Shown here: one piece after another, positions 8,897 through 17,675 of the stretch | Position numbering within the stretch: the stretch's first letter is position 1 | Layout of the letters: each line of letters begins with the position of its first letter | Assembly (NCBI RefSeq): GCF_000576635.1 | Contig: NZ_AVFL01000037.1 | Span: 1 to 51,574, forward strand | DNA length: 51,574 nt | Reading direction: 5' to 3' | DNA from: Skermanella stibiiresistens SB22 | Lineage (GTDB): Bacteria; Pseudomonadota; Alphaproteobacteria; Azospirillales; Azospirillaceae | Program-made: the position numbers and the translations under genes | The notes under the pieces: model-generated | Databases searched by the model: none | Told to the model about the DNA's origin: nothing | Seen by the model: only the letters and a program-made list of their open reading frames with translations

Positions 8897-9881
8897 CCTG
8901 AAGATACTGACCGAAGCGGAGTTGTGCGGCTGCGTGGCGCTCGACCTGGACGCCGTCGCCTGCGTCGAGGACTGCTTCCGAGCACTGGCGACCCAGGACG
9001 TCGCGATGCCGCCGATCCTGCGGCTCGACGTGCCGGACCATAACGGCGAGGTCGACGTCAAGACCGCCTATGTGCCGGGCGTCGAGAGCTTCGCGATCAA
9101 GATCAGCCCCGGCTTCTTCGACAATCCCAAGCTGGGCATCGCCAGCGTCAACGGCTTGATGATCCTGCTCAGCGCCCGCACCGGTCTGGTGGAGGCGATC
9201 CTGCTCGACAATGGCTATCTGACCGATGTCCGAACCGCCGCGGCCGGTGCTGTCGCCGCCAAGCACCTGTCGCGCCCCGACGCCCGGAGCGCCGGCATCA
9301 TAGGCGCCGGCGTGCAGGCGGGATTGCAGCTCGACGCCCTGCGTCTGGTCCGCGATATCGACCACGTCCACCTGTGGGCGCGCGATCCCGACAAGGCGGC
9401 CCGCCGCGCCGATGACATGCGGAACCGCACAGGCTTGCCCGTCACGGTCCAGTCCGATCCCGCCGCCGTCGTGGCGGTCGCCGACATCGTGGTCACCACG
9501 ACCCCCAGCCGGACGCCGCTGATCCAAGCCGCGTGGCTCCGCCCCGGCCAGCACATCACCGCGATGGGCTCGGACGCCGAGCACAAGAACGAACTGGCGC
9601 CCGACGTGCTGACCCACGCCGACCTCTACGTCGCCGACCGGCTCAAGCAATGCGCCATCCTGGGCGAGTTGCGGCACGCCATCGTGGCCGGCCATGTAAC
9701 ACCAGACGCCGTCTTCCCGGAACTTGGCCAAGTGATCGCCGGCCAGCATCCCGGCCGGACCTCGGCGGACCAGATCACCGTCTGCGACCTGACCGGCACC
9801 GGCGTGCAGGACACCGCGATCGCGACGCTGGCCCGCCAGCGCGCCGCCGAACGCGGCGTCGGCACGGCTTTCACCTCCTGA
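8889..9881 (+). CDS. eutC: Ornithine cyclodeaminase/mu-crystallin family protein of ectoine use
   Basis: A 330-residue member of the ornithine cyclodeaminase/mu-crystallin family. The Rossmann nucleotide-binding segment GIIGAGVQAGLQLDAL is near residues 137-153, preceded by LLDNGYLTDVRTAAAGAVAA, which is typical of the family. In ectoine loci EutC acts with EutB in hydroxyectoine conversion; the exact reaction is inferred. It starts with GTG, overlapping the end of eutB. doeA follows after 38 bp. Confidence 0.86.
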   Translation: MPDLKILTEAELCGCVALDLDAVACVEDCFRALATQDVAMPPILRLDVPDHNGEVDVKTAYVPGVESFAIKISPGFFDNPKLGIASVNGLMILLSARTGLVEAILLDNGYLTDVRTAAAGAVAAKHLSRPDARSAGIIGAGVQAGLQLDALRLVRDIDHVHLWARDPDKAARRADDMRNRTGLPVTVQSDPAAVVAVADIVVTTTPSRTPLIQAAWLRPGQHITAMGSDAEHKNELAPDVLTHADLYVADRLKQCAILGELRHAIVAGHVTPDAVFPELGQVIAGQHPGRTSADQITVCDLTGTGVQDTAIATLARQRAAERGVGTAFTS

Positions 9882-9919
9882 TACTTCAGCATCGCCATCC
9901 AGGGCAGGACCACCGAGAA

Positions 9920-11101
9920 ATGACACAGGTCTCGTTGAACTTCGAAAGATCGGAATACGCCGACCGCATCACCCGCACCCGGCGGGTCATGGCGGAGCGG
10001 GGGATCGATCTGCTGATCGTGACCGACCCGTCCAACATGCATTGGCTGACCGGTTACGATGGCTGGTCGTTCTATGTCCACCAATGCGTGCTGCTGCCGC
10101 TGGACGGCGATCCGCTCTGGTACGGCCGCGGTCAGGACGCCAACGGCGCTCGCCGGACGGTCTTCATGGCGGATGACAACATCATCGGCTATCCCGACCA
10201 CTACGTCCAATCGACCGAGCGGCACCCAATGGACTTCCTGTCCGGGATCATCGAGTCCAAGGGCTGGGGCCGGCAGGCGATCGGCGTCGAGAAGGACAAC
10301 TATTACTTCAGCGCCGCCTGCCTGGACTCCCTGCGCGCCAACCTGCCCAACGCGACGTTCAAGGACGCCACCGCCCTGGTCAACTGGCAACGCGCGGTCA
10401 AGTCGCCGCGCGAGATCGAGTATATGAACCGCGCCGCCCGGATCGTCGAGGCCATGCATGCCCGCATCCTCGACCTGGTCGAGCCGGGCATGCGGAAGAA
10501 CGATCTGGTGGCGGAGATCCTGCACACGGCGGCGCGTGGCGCCGATGGCCATGGAGGGGATTACGCCGCCATCGTGCCGCTGCTGCCCTCGGGCATCGAC
10601 GCCTCGGCGCCGCACCTCACCTGGGACGACCGCCGATTCAAGTCGGGCGAAGGGACGTTCTTCGAGATCGCCGGCTGCCACAAGCGGTATCACTGCCCAC
10701 TGTCGCGGACGATCTACCTGGGCAAGCCGCCCCAGAAGTTCCTGGACACCGAGAAAGCCGTGCTCGACGGCATGGCGGCCGCCTTGGACGCCGCGAAGCC
10801 CGGCGCCACCTGCGAGGATGTCGAGGCGGCGTGGCGGAAGACGATCGCCAAATATGGCCTGGAGAAGGAAAGCCGCTGCGGTTATCCGATCGGCCTCAGC
10901 TATCCGCCGGACTGGGGCGAGCGCACCATGAGTCTGCGCCCCGGCGACAAGACCGTGCTGGAGGCCGGCATGTGCTTCCACCTCATCCCGGCCATCTGGC
11001 AGGATGATTGGGGCCTGGAGATCACTGAGAGCTTCCGGATCACCGACGGCGGTTCCGAGACTTTCTGCCGCTATCCCCGTCAGCTGTTCGTCAAGGATTG
11101 A
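9920..11101 (+). CDS. doeA: Ectoine hydrolase
   Basis: A 393-residue protein with a creatinase-like N-terminal domain (LLIVTDPSNMHWLTGYDGWSFY) and an M24 peptidase-fold C-terminal domain. DoeA/EutD opens the ectoine ring, mainly to N-alpha-acetyl-L-2,4-diaminobutyrate. Segments of the active-site region can be seen in GEGTFFEIAGCHKRYH and MCFHLIPAIWQ. The full metal-ligand set of M24 peptidases is not evident, as expected for this subgroup. Length is normal. The stop is 4 nt before the doeB start, so the hydrolase and deacetylase should be made together. Confidence 0.92.
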   Translation: MTQVSLNFERSEYADRITRTRRVMAERGIDLLIVTDPSNMHWLTGYDGWSFYVHQCVLLPLDGDPLWYGRGQDANGARRTVFMADDNIIGYPDHYVQSTERHPMDFLSGIIESKGWGRQAIGVEKDNYYFSAACLDSLRANLPNATFKDATALVNWQRAVKSPREIEYMNRAARIVEAMHARILDLVEPGMRKNDLVAEILHTAARGADGHGGDYAAIVPLLPSGIDASAPHLTWDDRRFKSGEGTFFEIAGCHKRYHCPLSRTIYLGKPPQKFLDTEKAVLDGMAAALDAAKPGATCEDVEAAWRKTIAKYGLEKESRCGYPIGLSYPPDWGERTMSLRPGDKTVLEAGMCFHLIPAIWQDDWGLEITESFRITDGGSETFCRYPRQLFVKD

Positions 11102-11105
11102 TGCG

Positions 11106-12116
11106 ATGGGATCCATGACGCTGGGCCAGCGCCCCTCGCCGATCACGCCGACCGTCGATTTCGACCGCGACGGCGTCCAGCACGGCTTTCTCAAGCTGCC
11201 GCACTCGCACGACCAGTCGGCCTGGGGTTCGATCATGATCCCCGTCACCGTGGTGAAGCGCGGGACGGGGCCGACCGCGCTGCTGACCGGCGGCAACCAT
11301 GGCGACGAGTACGAGGGACCGGTGGCTCTGCTCAAGCTGGCCAACCAGTTGAAGGCGGAGGACGTCACCGGGCGCGTCATCATCGTTCCGGCGATGAACT
11401 TCCCGGCATTCGCCGCCGGACGCAGGACCTCGCCGATCGACGCCGGCAACCTCAACCGATCGTTTCCCGGCAAGCCGGATGGAACGGCGACGCAAAAAAT
11501 CGCCGATTACTTTCAACGAACTCTGCTTCCCTTGGCGGATGTCGTGCTGGACTTCCACTCCGGTGGTAAAACGCTGGATTTCGTCCCCTTCGCCGCCGCC
11601 CACGTGCTGGAGGACAAGGACCAGCAAGCCGCCTGCGTCGCCGCGATGGAGGCTTTCTCGGCACCTTACTCCATGATGATGCTCGAGATCGACAGTGTCG
11701 GGATGTACGACAGCGCCGCCGAGGAGATGGGCAAGGTTTTCGTCACGACCGAACTGGGCGGCGGCGGAACCGCCACCGCCCGAACCATTGAAATCGCGGA
11801 GCGGGGTATCCGCAACGTGCTGAGGCACGCCAGCATCCTGACGGGGCGGCCCAAGATCACCGACGGCATCCGCATGGACATGCCCGGCCCCGAATGCTTC
11901 ACCACGGCGGAGGACGATGGCGTGCTGGAGATGTGCGTCGACCTCGGCCAGACCGTTGCCGCGGGAAACGTCATCGCCCGCATCCACGCGCTGGACAGGA
12001 CCGGCGTCGCCCCCAAGGAATACCGGGCCGCGATGGATGGAATCCTGGCCGCCCGGCACTTTCCCGGGATCGTCCGAACGGGCGACACGCTGGCTGTCGT
12101 GGCGGTTCGGCTATGA
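11106..12116 (+). CDS. doeB: N-alpha-acetyl-diaminobutyrate deacetylase
   Basis: A 336-residue zinc deacylase of the succinylglutamate desuccinylase/aspartoacylase family. Likely zinc ligands are H65 and E68 in GGNHGDEYEGP and H151 in LDFHSGG. DoeB/EutE removes acetate from the DoeA product to give diaminobutyrate, the substrate of DoeD. The ATG at 11106 is chosen because AAGGA lies 8 nt upstream; 11115 is an alternative. A 183-bp regulatory gap separates it from ehuB. Confidence 0.92.
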   Translation: MGSMTLGQRPSPITPTVDFDRDGVQHGFLKLPHSHDQSAWGSIMIPVTVVKRGTGPTALLTGGNHGDEYEGPVALLKLANQLKAEDVTGRVIIVPAMNFPAFAAGRRTSPIDAGNLNRSFPGKPDGTATQKIADYFQRTLLPLADVVLDFHSGGKTLDFVPFAAAHVLEDKDQQAACVAAMEAFSAPYSMMMLEIDSVGMYDSAAEEMGKVFVTTELGGGGTATARTIEIAERGIRNVLRHASILTGRPKITDGIRMDMPGPECFTTAEDDGVLEMCVDLGQTVAAGNVIARIHALDRTGVAPKEYRAAMDGILAARHFPGIVRTGDTLAVVAVRL

Positions 12117-12131
12117 TGGCGTCGTCTGACA

Positions 12132-12143
12132 CCTGTATACAGG
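12132..12143. promoter_or_regulatory. TGTATACA palindrome, site 1, upstream of ehuB
   Basis: CCTGTATACAGG is a perfect 12-bp palindrome just after doeB. TGTATACA cores are typical operators of FCD-type GntR regulators, and one such regulator closes this gene cluster (15474-16202). A second core lies 65 bp downstream, centre to centre. Confidence 0.5.
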
Positions 12144-12198
12144 ATCCCGTGAAAGGGTCGAAAAACCGAGGGATTTGGCGGCAAACATTACGGCTAGA

Positions 12199-12206
12199 TG
12201 TATACA
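12199..12206. promoter_or_regulatory. TGTATACA palindrome, site 2, upstream of ehuB
   Basis: A second TGTATACA core, here in ATGTATACAAAT, about 95 bp before the ehuB start. With site 1 it suggests two-site binding by a GntR-type repressor, spaced about six helical turns apart. Confidence 0.48.
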
Positions 12207-12299
12207 AATATTGCGGTATGCAGCATAGCGGCGTACAATAACCTCAACAACGATGAGGCCGCGGAAGCGGCCCGCCTCACCAAACAGAGAGGGTTCACG

Positions 12300-13169
12300 A
12301 TGGGTAAGATCACGTCATTCGGGCGGTTCGCCGCCGCCACGCTCGCCGTCGCTGGCATCGCGCTGAGCTCGATGGCGGCCTCCGCGGAAACGACGCTGGA
12401 GCGCGTCAAGCGCACCGGCGAGATCCGGGTCGGCTTTGCCAACGAGGCGCCGTTCGGGTATCAGACCACCGACGGAAAGCTTACCGGCGAGGCGCCGGAA
12501 GTCGCCAAGGTGGTCCTTGGAAAGCTGGGCGTCACCAAGGTCGAGGGCGTCCTGACCGAGTTCGGCGCCTTGATCCCAGGGCTGCGGGCTGGCCGCTTCG
12601 ATTTGATCGCCGCCGGCATGTACATCACGCCGCCGCGCTGCAAGCAGGTGCTGTTCTCCGAACCCAGCTATTCGATCGGCGAGGCCTTCGCGGTCGCCGC
12701 CGGCAATCCGAAGAAGCTGGGGGGCTACGAGGACGTCGCGAAGAACCCGCAGGTGAAGCTCGGCGTCATGGCCGGTGCCGTCGAGGCCGGCTATGCCCGC
12801 AAGATGGGTGTCTCCGAGCCGCAGCTGATCGTCTTCCCCGATGGCCCCAGCGCGCTGGCCGGAGTGCGGACCGGCCGGGTCGACGCCTATGCCGGCACCG
12901 CGCTGACGATCCAGGATCTGCTGTCCAAGAACGGCGATGGCCTGGAACGCGCCGAGCCGTTCAAGGACCCGGTGATCGACGGCGAGAGCATCCGCGGCTA
13001 TGGCGCCTTCGGTTTCCGCCCGGAAGACAAGGACTTCCACGAAGCCTTCAACAAGGAATTGATCGCCTTCCGCGGCGGCGACGCCCACTTGGCCCTGGTC
13101 GAGCCATTCGGCTTCACCAAGACCGAGATGCCGGAGCGGACCACGGCGGATCTTTGCGCCGCCAAGTGA
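12300..13169 (+). CDS. ehuB: Ectoine/hydroxyectoine ABC transporter, periplasmic binding protein
   Basis: A 289-residue family 3 solute-binding protein. It has a signal peptide (residues 1-28, ending SMAASAE), then the hallmark start TLERVKRTGEIRVGFANEAPFGY and later PPRCKQVLFSEPSYSIGEAFAV. EhuB binds ectoine and hydroxyectoine in the periplasm for EhuCD. A longer frame runs upstream, but the ATG at 12300 directly precedes the signal peptide and is the only sensible start. ehuCDA follow. Confidence 0.92.
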   Translation: MGKITSFGRFAAATLAVAGIALSSMAASAETTLERVKRTGEIRVGFANEAPFGYQTTDGKLTGEAPEVAKVVLGKLGVTKVEGVLTEFGALIPGLRAGRFDLIAAGMYITPPRCKQVLFSEPSYSIGEAFAVAAGNPKKLGGYEDVAKNPQVKLGVMAGAVEAGYARKMGVSEPQLIVFPDGPSALAGVRTGRVDAYAGTALTIQDLLSKNGDGLERAEPFKDPVIDGESIRGYGAFGFRPEDKDFHEAFNKELIAFRGGDAHLALVEPFGFTKTEMPERTTADLCAAK

Positions 13170-13273
13170 TCGCAGCCTCTCCCCGGTGACAGGCGACGAG
13201 GCGGGTCCGGTCGCGACCCGCACGTTCGTCCATCCCACCTGTCCAATCCTGTGACGGAAAGGTCGACGCCGTC

Positions 13274-13936
13274 ATGCTTCTCCCGATCGAGTTCTACGGC
13301 AACCTCCTCCAGGGCGCCTGGACCACCATCCAGATCACGGCCATGGCGGGGCTGCTCGCCTTCGTCTGCGCGCTGCTGGCGGGGCTTGGCCGAATGTCAT
13401 CCTGGCGCGCGGTGCGCTGGATCTCGGTGACCTATGTCGAGTTCTTCCGCGGCACTTCGGCGCTGGTCCAGCTGTTCTGGCTGTTCTACGCTTTGCCGCT
13501 GTTCGGCCTGACGCTGTCGCCCATGGTGGTGGCCGTGATCGGGCTGGGCCTGCACATCGGAGCCTACGGGGCGGAGGTGGTGCGGAGCGCCATCCAGGCC
13601 ATCCCGAAGGGCCAGCACGAGGCGGCCCTGGCGCTCAACATGTCGCCGGGTCTGGCGATGCGGCGGATCATCCTGCCGCAGGCCACCATCGCGATGCTGC
13701 CGCCGTTCAACAACCTGATGATCGAGTTGCTGAAGGCGACGGCGCTGGTCTCGCTGATCACCATCACCGACCTGACCTTCCAGGGCCAGCTCTTGAACAC
13801 GGCGACGCTGAGGACCGCCCAGATCTTCGGGGCGGTGCTGATCATCTATTTCCTGATCGCGATCGCCATCACCAGCGCCTTCAGGATGCTGGAACGCCGG
13901 TTGTCGGTCGGACGGGGCAGGCGGATGGCGCGATGA
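13274..13936 (+). CDS. ehuC: Ectoine/hydroxyectoine ABC transporter permease
   Basis: A 220-residue His/Glu/Gln/Arg-type amino-acid ABC permease. It has about five membrane spans and the cytoplasmic EAA loop [23 protein letters not shown], which contacts the ATPase. It forms the channel with EhuD. It lies 104 bp after ehuB and overlaps ehuD by 4 nt (ATGA). Confidence 0.92.
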   Translation: MLLPIEFYGNLLQGAWTTIQITAMAGLLAFVCALLAGLGRMSSWRAVRWISVTYVEFFRGTSALVQLFWLFYALPLFGLTLSPMVVAVIGLGLHIGAYGAEVVRSAIQAIPKGQHEAALALNMSPGLAMRRIILPQATIAMLPPFNNLMIELLKATALVSLITITDLTFQGQLLNTATLRTAQIFGAVLIIYFLIAIAITSAFRMLERRLSVGRGRRMAR

Positions 13937-14595
13937 TCTGGGATTGGGATTACGCCTTCGCCGTGGCGCCGAAACTGCTGGACGCCCTGATCGTCACGGT
14001 CCAGGCGGCGCTGGCCGGTTTTGCGATAGCCCTGGTGCTGGGATTGCTGATCGCCCTGGCGCGGCGGTCCAGGTTCCTGTGGCTGTCCCTGCCGGTGGCA
14101 GGCGCCGCGGAGTTCATCCGCTCGACGCCGCTGCTGGTGCAGCTCTATTTCCTGTTCTTCGTCATGCCGGGCTTCGGCTTCCAGATGAGCCCGTTCCTGA
14201 CCGGGGTGATCGGGCTGGGCCTGCACTACGCGACATACACCGCCGAGGTCTACCGCGCCGGGCTGGACGCCGTGCCGCGTGGCCAGTGGGAAGCGTCCGT
14301 GGCGCTCGACTTCAGCCCCTTCCATACCCTGCGCGCGATCATCCTGCCTCAGGCCCTGCCGCCGGTGATCCCGGTGCTCGGCAACTACCTGATCGCCATC
14401 TTCAAGGACACGCCGCTGCTGTCGGCGATCACGGTCCTCGAAATGATGCAGGTCGCCAAGATCGAGGGGTCGGAGACTTTCCAGTACCTGGAGCCGCTGA
14501 CCATCGTCGGCCTGCTGTTCCTGATCGTCAGCCTGATCTCGGCGCTGCTGATCGGCCGCCTCGAACGTCACCTCGGCACGCTTCGCCGGACCTGA
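13933..14595 (+). CDS. ehuD: Ectoine/hydroxyectoine ABC transporter permease
   Basis: A 220-residue second permease of the same family, with about five membrane spans and the EAA loop [25 protein letters not shown]. It is similar to EhuC throughout, as in other heterodimeric polar-amino-acid transporters. Its ATG overlaps the ehuC stop, and ehuA follows after 26 bp. Confidence 0.92.
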   Translation: MIWDWDYAFAVAPKLLDALIVTVQAALAGFAIALVLGLLIALARRSRFLWLSLPVAGAAEFIRSTPLLVQLYFLFFVMPGFGFQMSPFLTGVIGLGLHYATYTAEVYRAGLDAVPRGQWEASVALDFSPFHTLRAIILPQALPPVIPVLGNYLIAIFKDTPLLSAITVLEMMQVAKIEGSETFQYLEPLTIVGLLFLIVSLISALLIGRLERHLGTLRRT

Positions 14596-14621
14596 CCCCA
14601 CCAGCACCGGAGACCCGCCCG

Positions 14622-15464
14622 ATGACCACGACCTCCGCCTTGCGAGACCCCGCCGCCGGTACGCCGGCACTGGACGCCGCCCGCCCGATGATCCGCTTCA
14701 AGGGCATCTCTAAGGCGTTCGGCAGTCTGACCGTCCTGGACAACCTGGACCTCGACATAGCGCCCGCCGAGAAGGTCGCTCTGATAGGCCCGAGCGGTTC
14801 CGGCAAATCGACGCTGCTGCGCGTGCTGATGACCTTGGAACGGCCGGACACGGGGTCGATCGAGATCGACGGAGCGCCGCTGTGGCACATGCCCGGGAAG
14901 GGAGGCGCGAAAAACGGTGGACTGGTGCCCGCCGACGCCGGCCACCTGCGCGAGATGCGGAAGAACGTCGGCATGGTGTTCCAGCAGTTCAACCTGTTCC
15001 CGCACATGACCGTGCTGCGAAACGTCACCGAGGCGCCGGTCCACGTGCTGGGGATCGGCAAGGACGAGGCCGAGGCGCGGGCGCGCGACCTGCTGGAGTT
15101 GGTGGGATTGCGCGACAAGCTGGGTCATTACCCGGCGCAGCTTTCCGGCGGGCAGCAGCAGCGGGTCGCCATCGCCCGCGCGCTGGCGATGCGGCCGCGC
15201 GTCATGCTGTTCGACGAGGTGACCTCGGCGCTCGACCCCGAGACGGTCGGCGAGGTGCTGAACGTCATCCGCAAGCTCGCCGAGGAGCACAACCTGACCA
15301 TGCTGATGGTCACCCACCAGATGGGGTTCGCGCGGGAGTTTGCGGATCGCGTCTGTTTCTTCTATCAAGGACGGATCTGTGAACAGGGTCCGCCGGACCA
15401 ACTGTTCAACCATCCGCGCGAGGAACGCACCCAGGCGTTCCTGCGGGCCGTGCTCGAAAGCTGA
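14622..15464 (+). CDS. ehuA: Ectoine/hydroxyectoine ABC transporter ATP-binding protein
   Basis: A 280-residue ABC ATPase that powers EhuCD. Walker A is GPSGSGKST, the signature is LSGGQQQR, Walker B is [13 protein letters not shown], and the switch His is in MLMVTHQ. About 18 extra residues ([19 protein letters not shown]) sit between the N-terminal strands and the Q-loop (VFQQFN), as in other EhuA proteins. It is last of the four transporter genes, 9 bp before the GntR gene. Confidence 0.93.
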   Translation: MTTTSALRDPAAGTPALDAARPMIRFKGISKAFGSLTVLDNLDLDIAPAEKVALIGPSGSGKSTLLRVLMTLERPDTGSIEIDGAPLWHMPGKGGAKNGGLVPADAGHLREMRKNVGMVFQQFNLFPHMTVLRNVTEAPVHVLGIGKDEAEARARDLLELVGLRDKLGHYPAQLSGGQQQRVAIARALAMRPRVMLFDEVTSALDPETVGEVLNVIRKLAEEHNLTMLMVTHQMGFAREFADRVCFFYQGRICEQGPPDQLFNHPREERTQAFLRAVLES

Positions 15465-15473
15465 AACGGGATC

Positions 15474-16202
15474 ATGACCGACCCGAACCTCGCCGAAACC
15501 TTGGACGATGACGACCTGCCACAGACCGGCAGACGTCGGCGGAGCCAGCCCACGGCGGCGCGGCGGCGGTTCGACACGATCTACGGCGAGATCCGCGACC
15601 GGATCTGCCTGCTGCGCTACCCGCCCGGCCACACCCTGGGCGAGACGGAACTGGCGCGCGAGTTCGGCATCAGCCGGACCCCCATCCGCCGGGTGCTGCA
15701 ACGGCTGGAGCACGAGGGGCTGGTCGAAAGCCGGCAGGGCATCGGCACCATCGTCACCCTGATCGACTTCGAGGAGCTGCGGGAGATCGACGACCTGCGG
15801 ATGAAGCTGGCGGAGATCAGCGGCGCGCTGTCGCCCATCCCACGCGGCCACGCGGATGTGGAGCGCATGAGGAAGCTGCGGGAGCGATGCGCCAAGATCA
15901 GGTCCCGGATCGACCTGGAGGAGTTCGGCCGCCTCAACATCGCGGTCCAGCAGGAACTGTCCTGCTCGATCGGCAACCTGCCGCTGCGCGACATCAGTGA
16001 CCGCCTGTTCTTCCAGACCGCCCGGATGTGGCTACAGCTCCTCCCCATGATGAACTGGCCGGAGGAGGTCGACGCGTTCAGCAACGAGATTTCGGATCTC
16101 ATCCAGGCGATGGAGTTGAACGACCTGGGCAGCCTGCACTACATAAGGCGCAATCATATCTCCATGAGCCGAATGCGGATGAAGGGCTACTTCGGTCAGT
16201 GA
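15474..16202 (+). CDS. GntR/FCD family regulator at the end of the ectoine locus
   Basis: A 242-residue regulator. The GntR winged helix is near residues 35-95 (TLGETELAREFGISRTPIRRVLQRLEHEGLV) and an alpha-helical FCD-type ligand domain follows. It starts 9 bp after ehuA, so it is very likely in the same transcript. The two TGTATACA palindromes before ehuB fit this family, which suggests autoregulated control of uptake. This would be a third regulator beside EnuR and DoeX. The inducer is unknown. Confidence 0.85.
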   Translation: MTDPNLAETLDDDDLPQTGRRRRSQPTAARRRFDTIYGEIRDRICLLRYPPGHTLGETELAREFGISRTPIRRVLQRLEHEGLVESRQGIGTIVTLIDFEELREIDDLRMKLAEISGALSPIPRGHADVERMRKLRERCAKIRSRIDLEEFGRLNIAVQQELSCSIGNLPLRDISDRLFFQTARMWLQLLPMMNWPEEVDAFSNEISDLIQAMELNDLGSLHYIRRNHISMSRMRMKGYFGQ

Positions 16203-16679
16203 CCTCGGAAGCCTAGGCTGGACGCCCCAACCAGCGGACGAAGGAGTTATATAACAAGCGCACTTATGCTGGTTGTATTGATCCGCTATCGTGTCTTTCC
16301 CAAGCCCCCGAAAACTGTCGGTTGGGGCTGGCGAACCGTCAGACCGAAGCGAATCGGAAACGACCAAATGCGGATCTCGACTGGCAACGACAAACGCGAA
16401 GGGGTCTGGCCCGAAGGGCCCGGCAACAGGTCGCGGCTGCGTTCCAAGCAGGGTAGACGCGCCGTCACGACCGTCGCTCCCTTGGGTGTTTCCCAATATT
16501 TCCGGCCGGCCACCGTGGCCCGCCATGGCCAACGCAGCGTTCCCTGCGCTCCGCCCTGACCCGTTGAGGACGGCGTCGCGCCAGCCGCGACCAACACCCG
16601 CACTCCGTCTTCTCGGTCATGTCGCACCGGGCAGCCCTTACCGGGGTGCCCGCCCGGTCGATCCTTGGGCAAATCCATC
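16203..16679. other. 477-bp intergenic region before the SGNH/MBOAT pair
   Basis: No convincing gene. The open frames on either strand show no family similarity. One possible hairpin pairs AGCCCC (about 16309) with GGGGCT (about 16326) and could end the ectoine transcript, but it has no T-run. A small GGCCC-GAA-GGGCC hairpin lies near 16408-16420. The promoter of the acyltransferase pair should be in here but cannot be placed. Confidence 0.4.
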
Positions 16680-17675
16680 ATGTCAGACACCCTGCCAGGC
16701 AGGGCCGCGCGGCGATTCAACATCGCCTTCGCGGCTTGGTGCCTCTGTTTCCTCGTGGCTGGCGCCGCGGGGCTGGCGACGCTCGCGGCCACCAACCGGC
16801 TGCCAGCACCCCCGATCACCGCCACCAACTGCATCGACGAGAAGTTCAAGTTCCTCCATGAGACGACCATCCGCGAGCCCAGCCTGATCGCCGTCGGCTC
16901 GTCCGTCACGTGGCGCAACCTCGATTTCTCAATCTTCGAGCAGCGGTATGGCAAGGCGGTCCAGCCGCTCAACGCGGCCCCCTGTTTCCTGCATGTCGAT
17001 CAGACCGCGTTCCTAACCGATTTCCTGCTGGACGGCATGCCCAGCGTCAAGACGGTGCTATCCGTCTTCTCCATGCGTGATTTCCAGTCCTGTCCCGCCG
17101 GGGGAGGCGCGTTCTTCAAACCGGAGGACGCCCGCGACTACGTCTTCGGCGGCTCCGACGCGTGGCACCTGTATTTCAAGAACTTCCGGCCGAACGCCTT
17201 CCTGCGCGACGTGGTCAATCTGGCGGAGATGCGGTCGGGCGAACTGATCGACGCTCCCCTGGTGATGGACCGCTACGGCTCCGGGCCATTGAAACTGCCG
17301 GAAGGCGATATCCGCGACAATGTCTCGGTCGATCCCGCCTGCATGACCCATCTGCGGGCCATGAGCGACATGCTGGCCCGCCGCGGCATCGAGTTCGTCG
17401 TCGTCCTGTTTCCGCCCATGCCAAGCTGGATCGAGGCCTACGATCCCGGCGGAGCGCGCGACGCCGCGTTCCGCGCCGACGTATCGCGGCACCTCAACCT
17501 GCTGAACACCGTCCTAATCGACACGACCAAGGGATTGAACCTGAAGGACTCGGATTTCACGGATCACGCCCACCTGCAATGGTCGTCCGTGCCGATCCTG
17601 ACCGAGCACGTGATCTCCCAAATGGACAGTACGGAGCGCGGCTTCGCGGCGGGGGACAAGAACCATGCTCTTTAA
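16680..17675 (+). CDS. Membrane-anchored SGNH-hydrolase-like partner of an MBOAT acyltransferase
   Basis: A 331-residue protein with one N-terminal membrane segment (about residues 13-37), so most of it should be periplasmic. The candidate nucleophile is S75 in AVGSSVTWRN. A late DFTDHAHLQW supplies a D-x2-H dyad as in SGNH/AlgX/DltD-type esterases. Its end overlaps the MBOAT gene by 11 bp. In such pairs the MBOAT protein moves an acyl group across the membrane and the SGNH partner transfers it to a surface polymer. The polymer acylated here is unknown. Confidence 0.75.
   Translation: MSDTLPGRAARRFNIAFAAWCLCFLVAGAAGLATLAATNRLPAPPITATNCIDEKFKFLHETTIREPSLIAVGSSVTWRNLDFSIFEQRYGKAVQPLNAAPCFLHVDQTAFLTDFLLDGMPSVKTVLSVFSMRDFQSCPAGGGAFFKPEDARDYVFGGSDAWHLYFKNFRPNAFLRDVVNLAEMRSGELIDAPLVMDRYGSGPLKLPEGDIRDNVSVDPACMTHLRAMSDMLARRGIEFVVVLFPPMPSWIEAYDPGGARDAAFRADVSRHLNLLNTVLIDTTKGLNLKDSDFTDHAHLQWSSVPILTEHVISQMDSTERGFAAGDKNHAL

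Noticed and set aside
16286-16972. Minus-strand open frame covering the gap before the SGNH gene
   Set aside because: No family features, overlaps the SGNH gene start, and the residue mix is that of a shadow frame.
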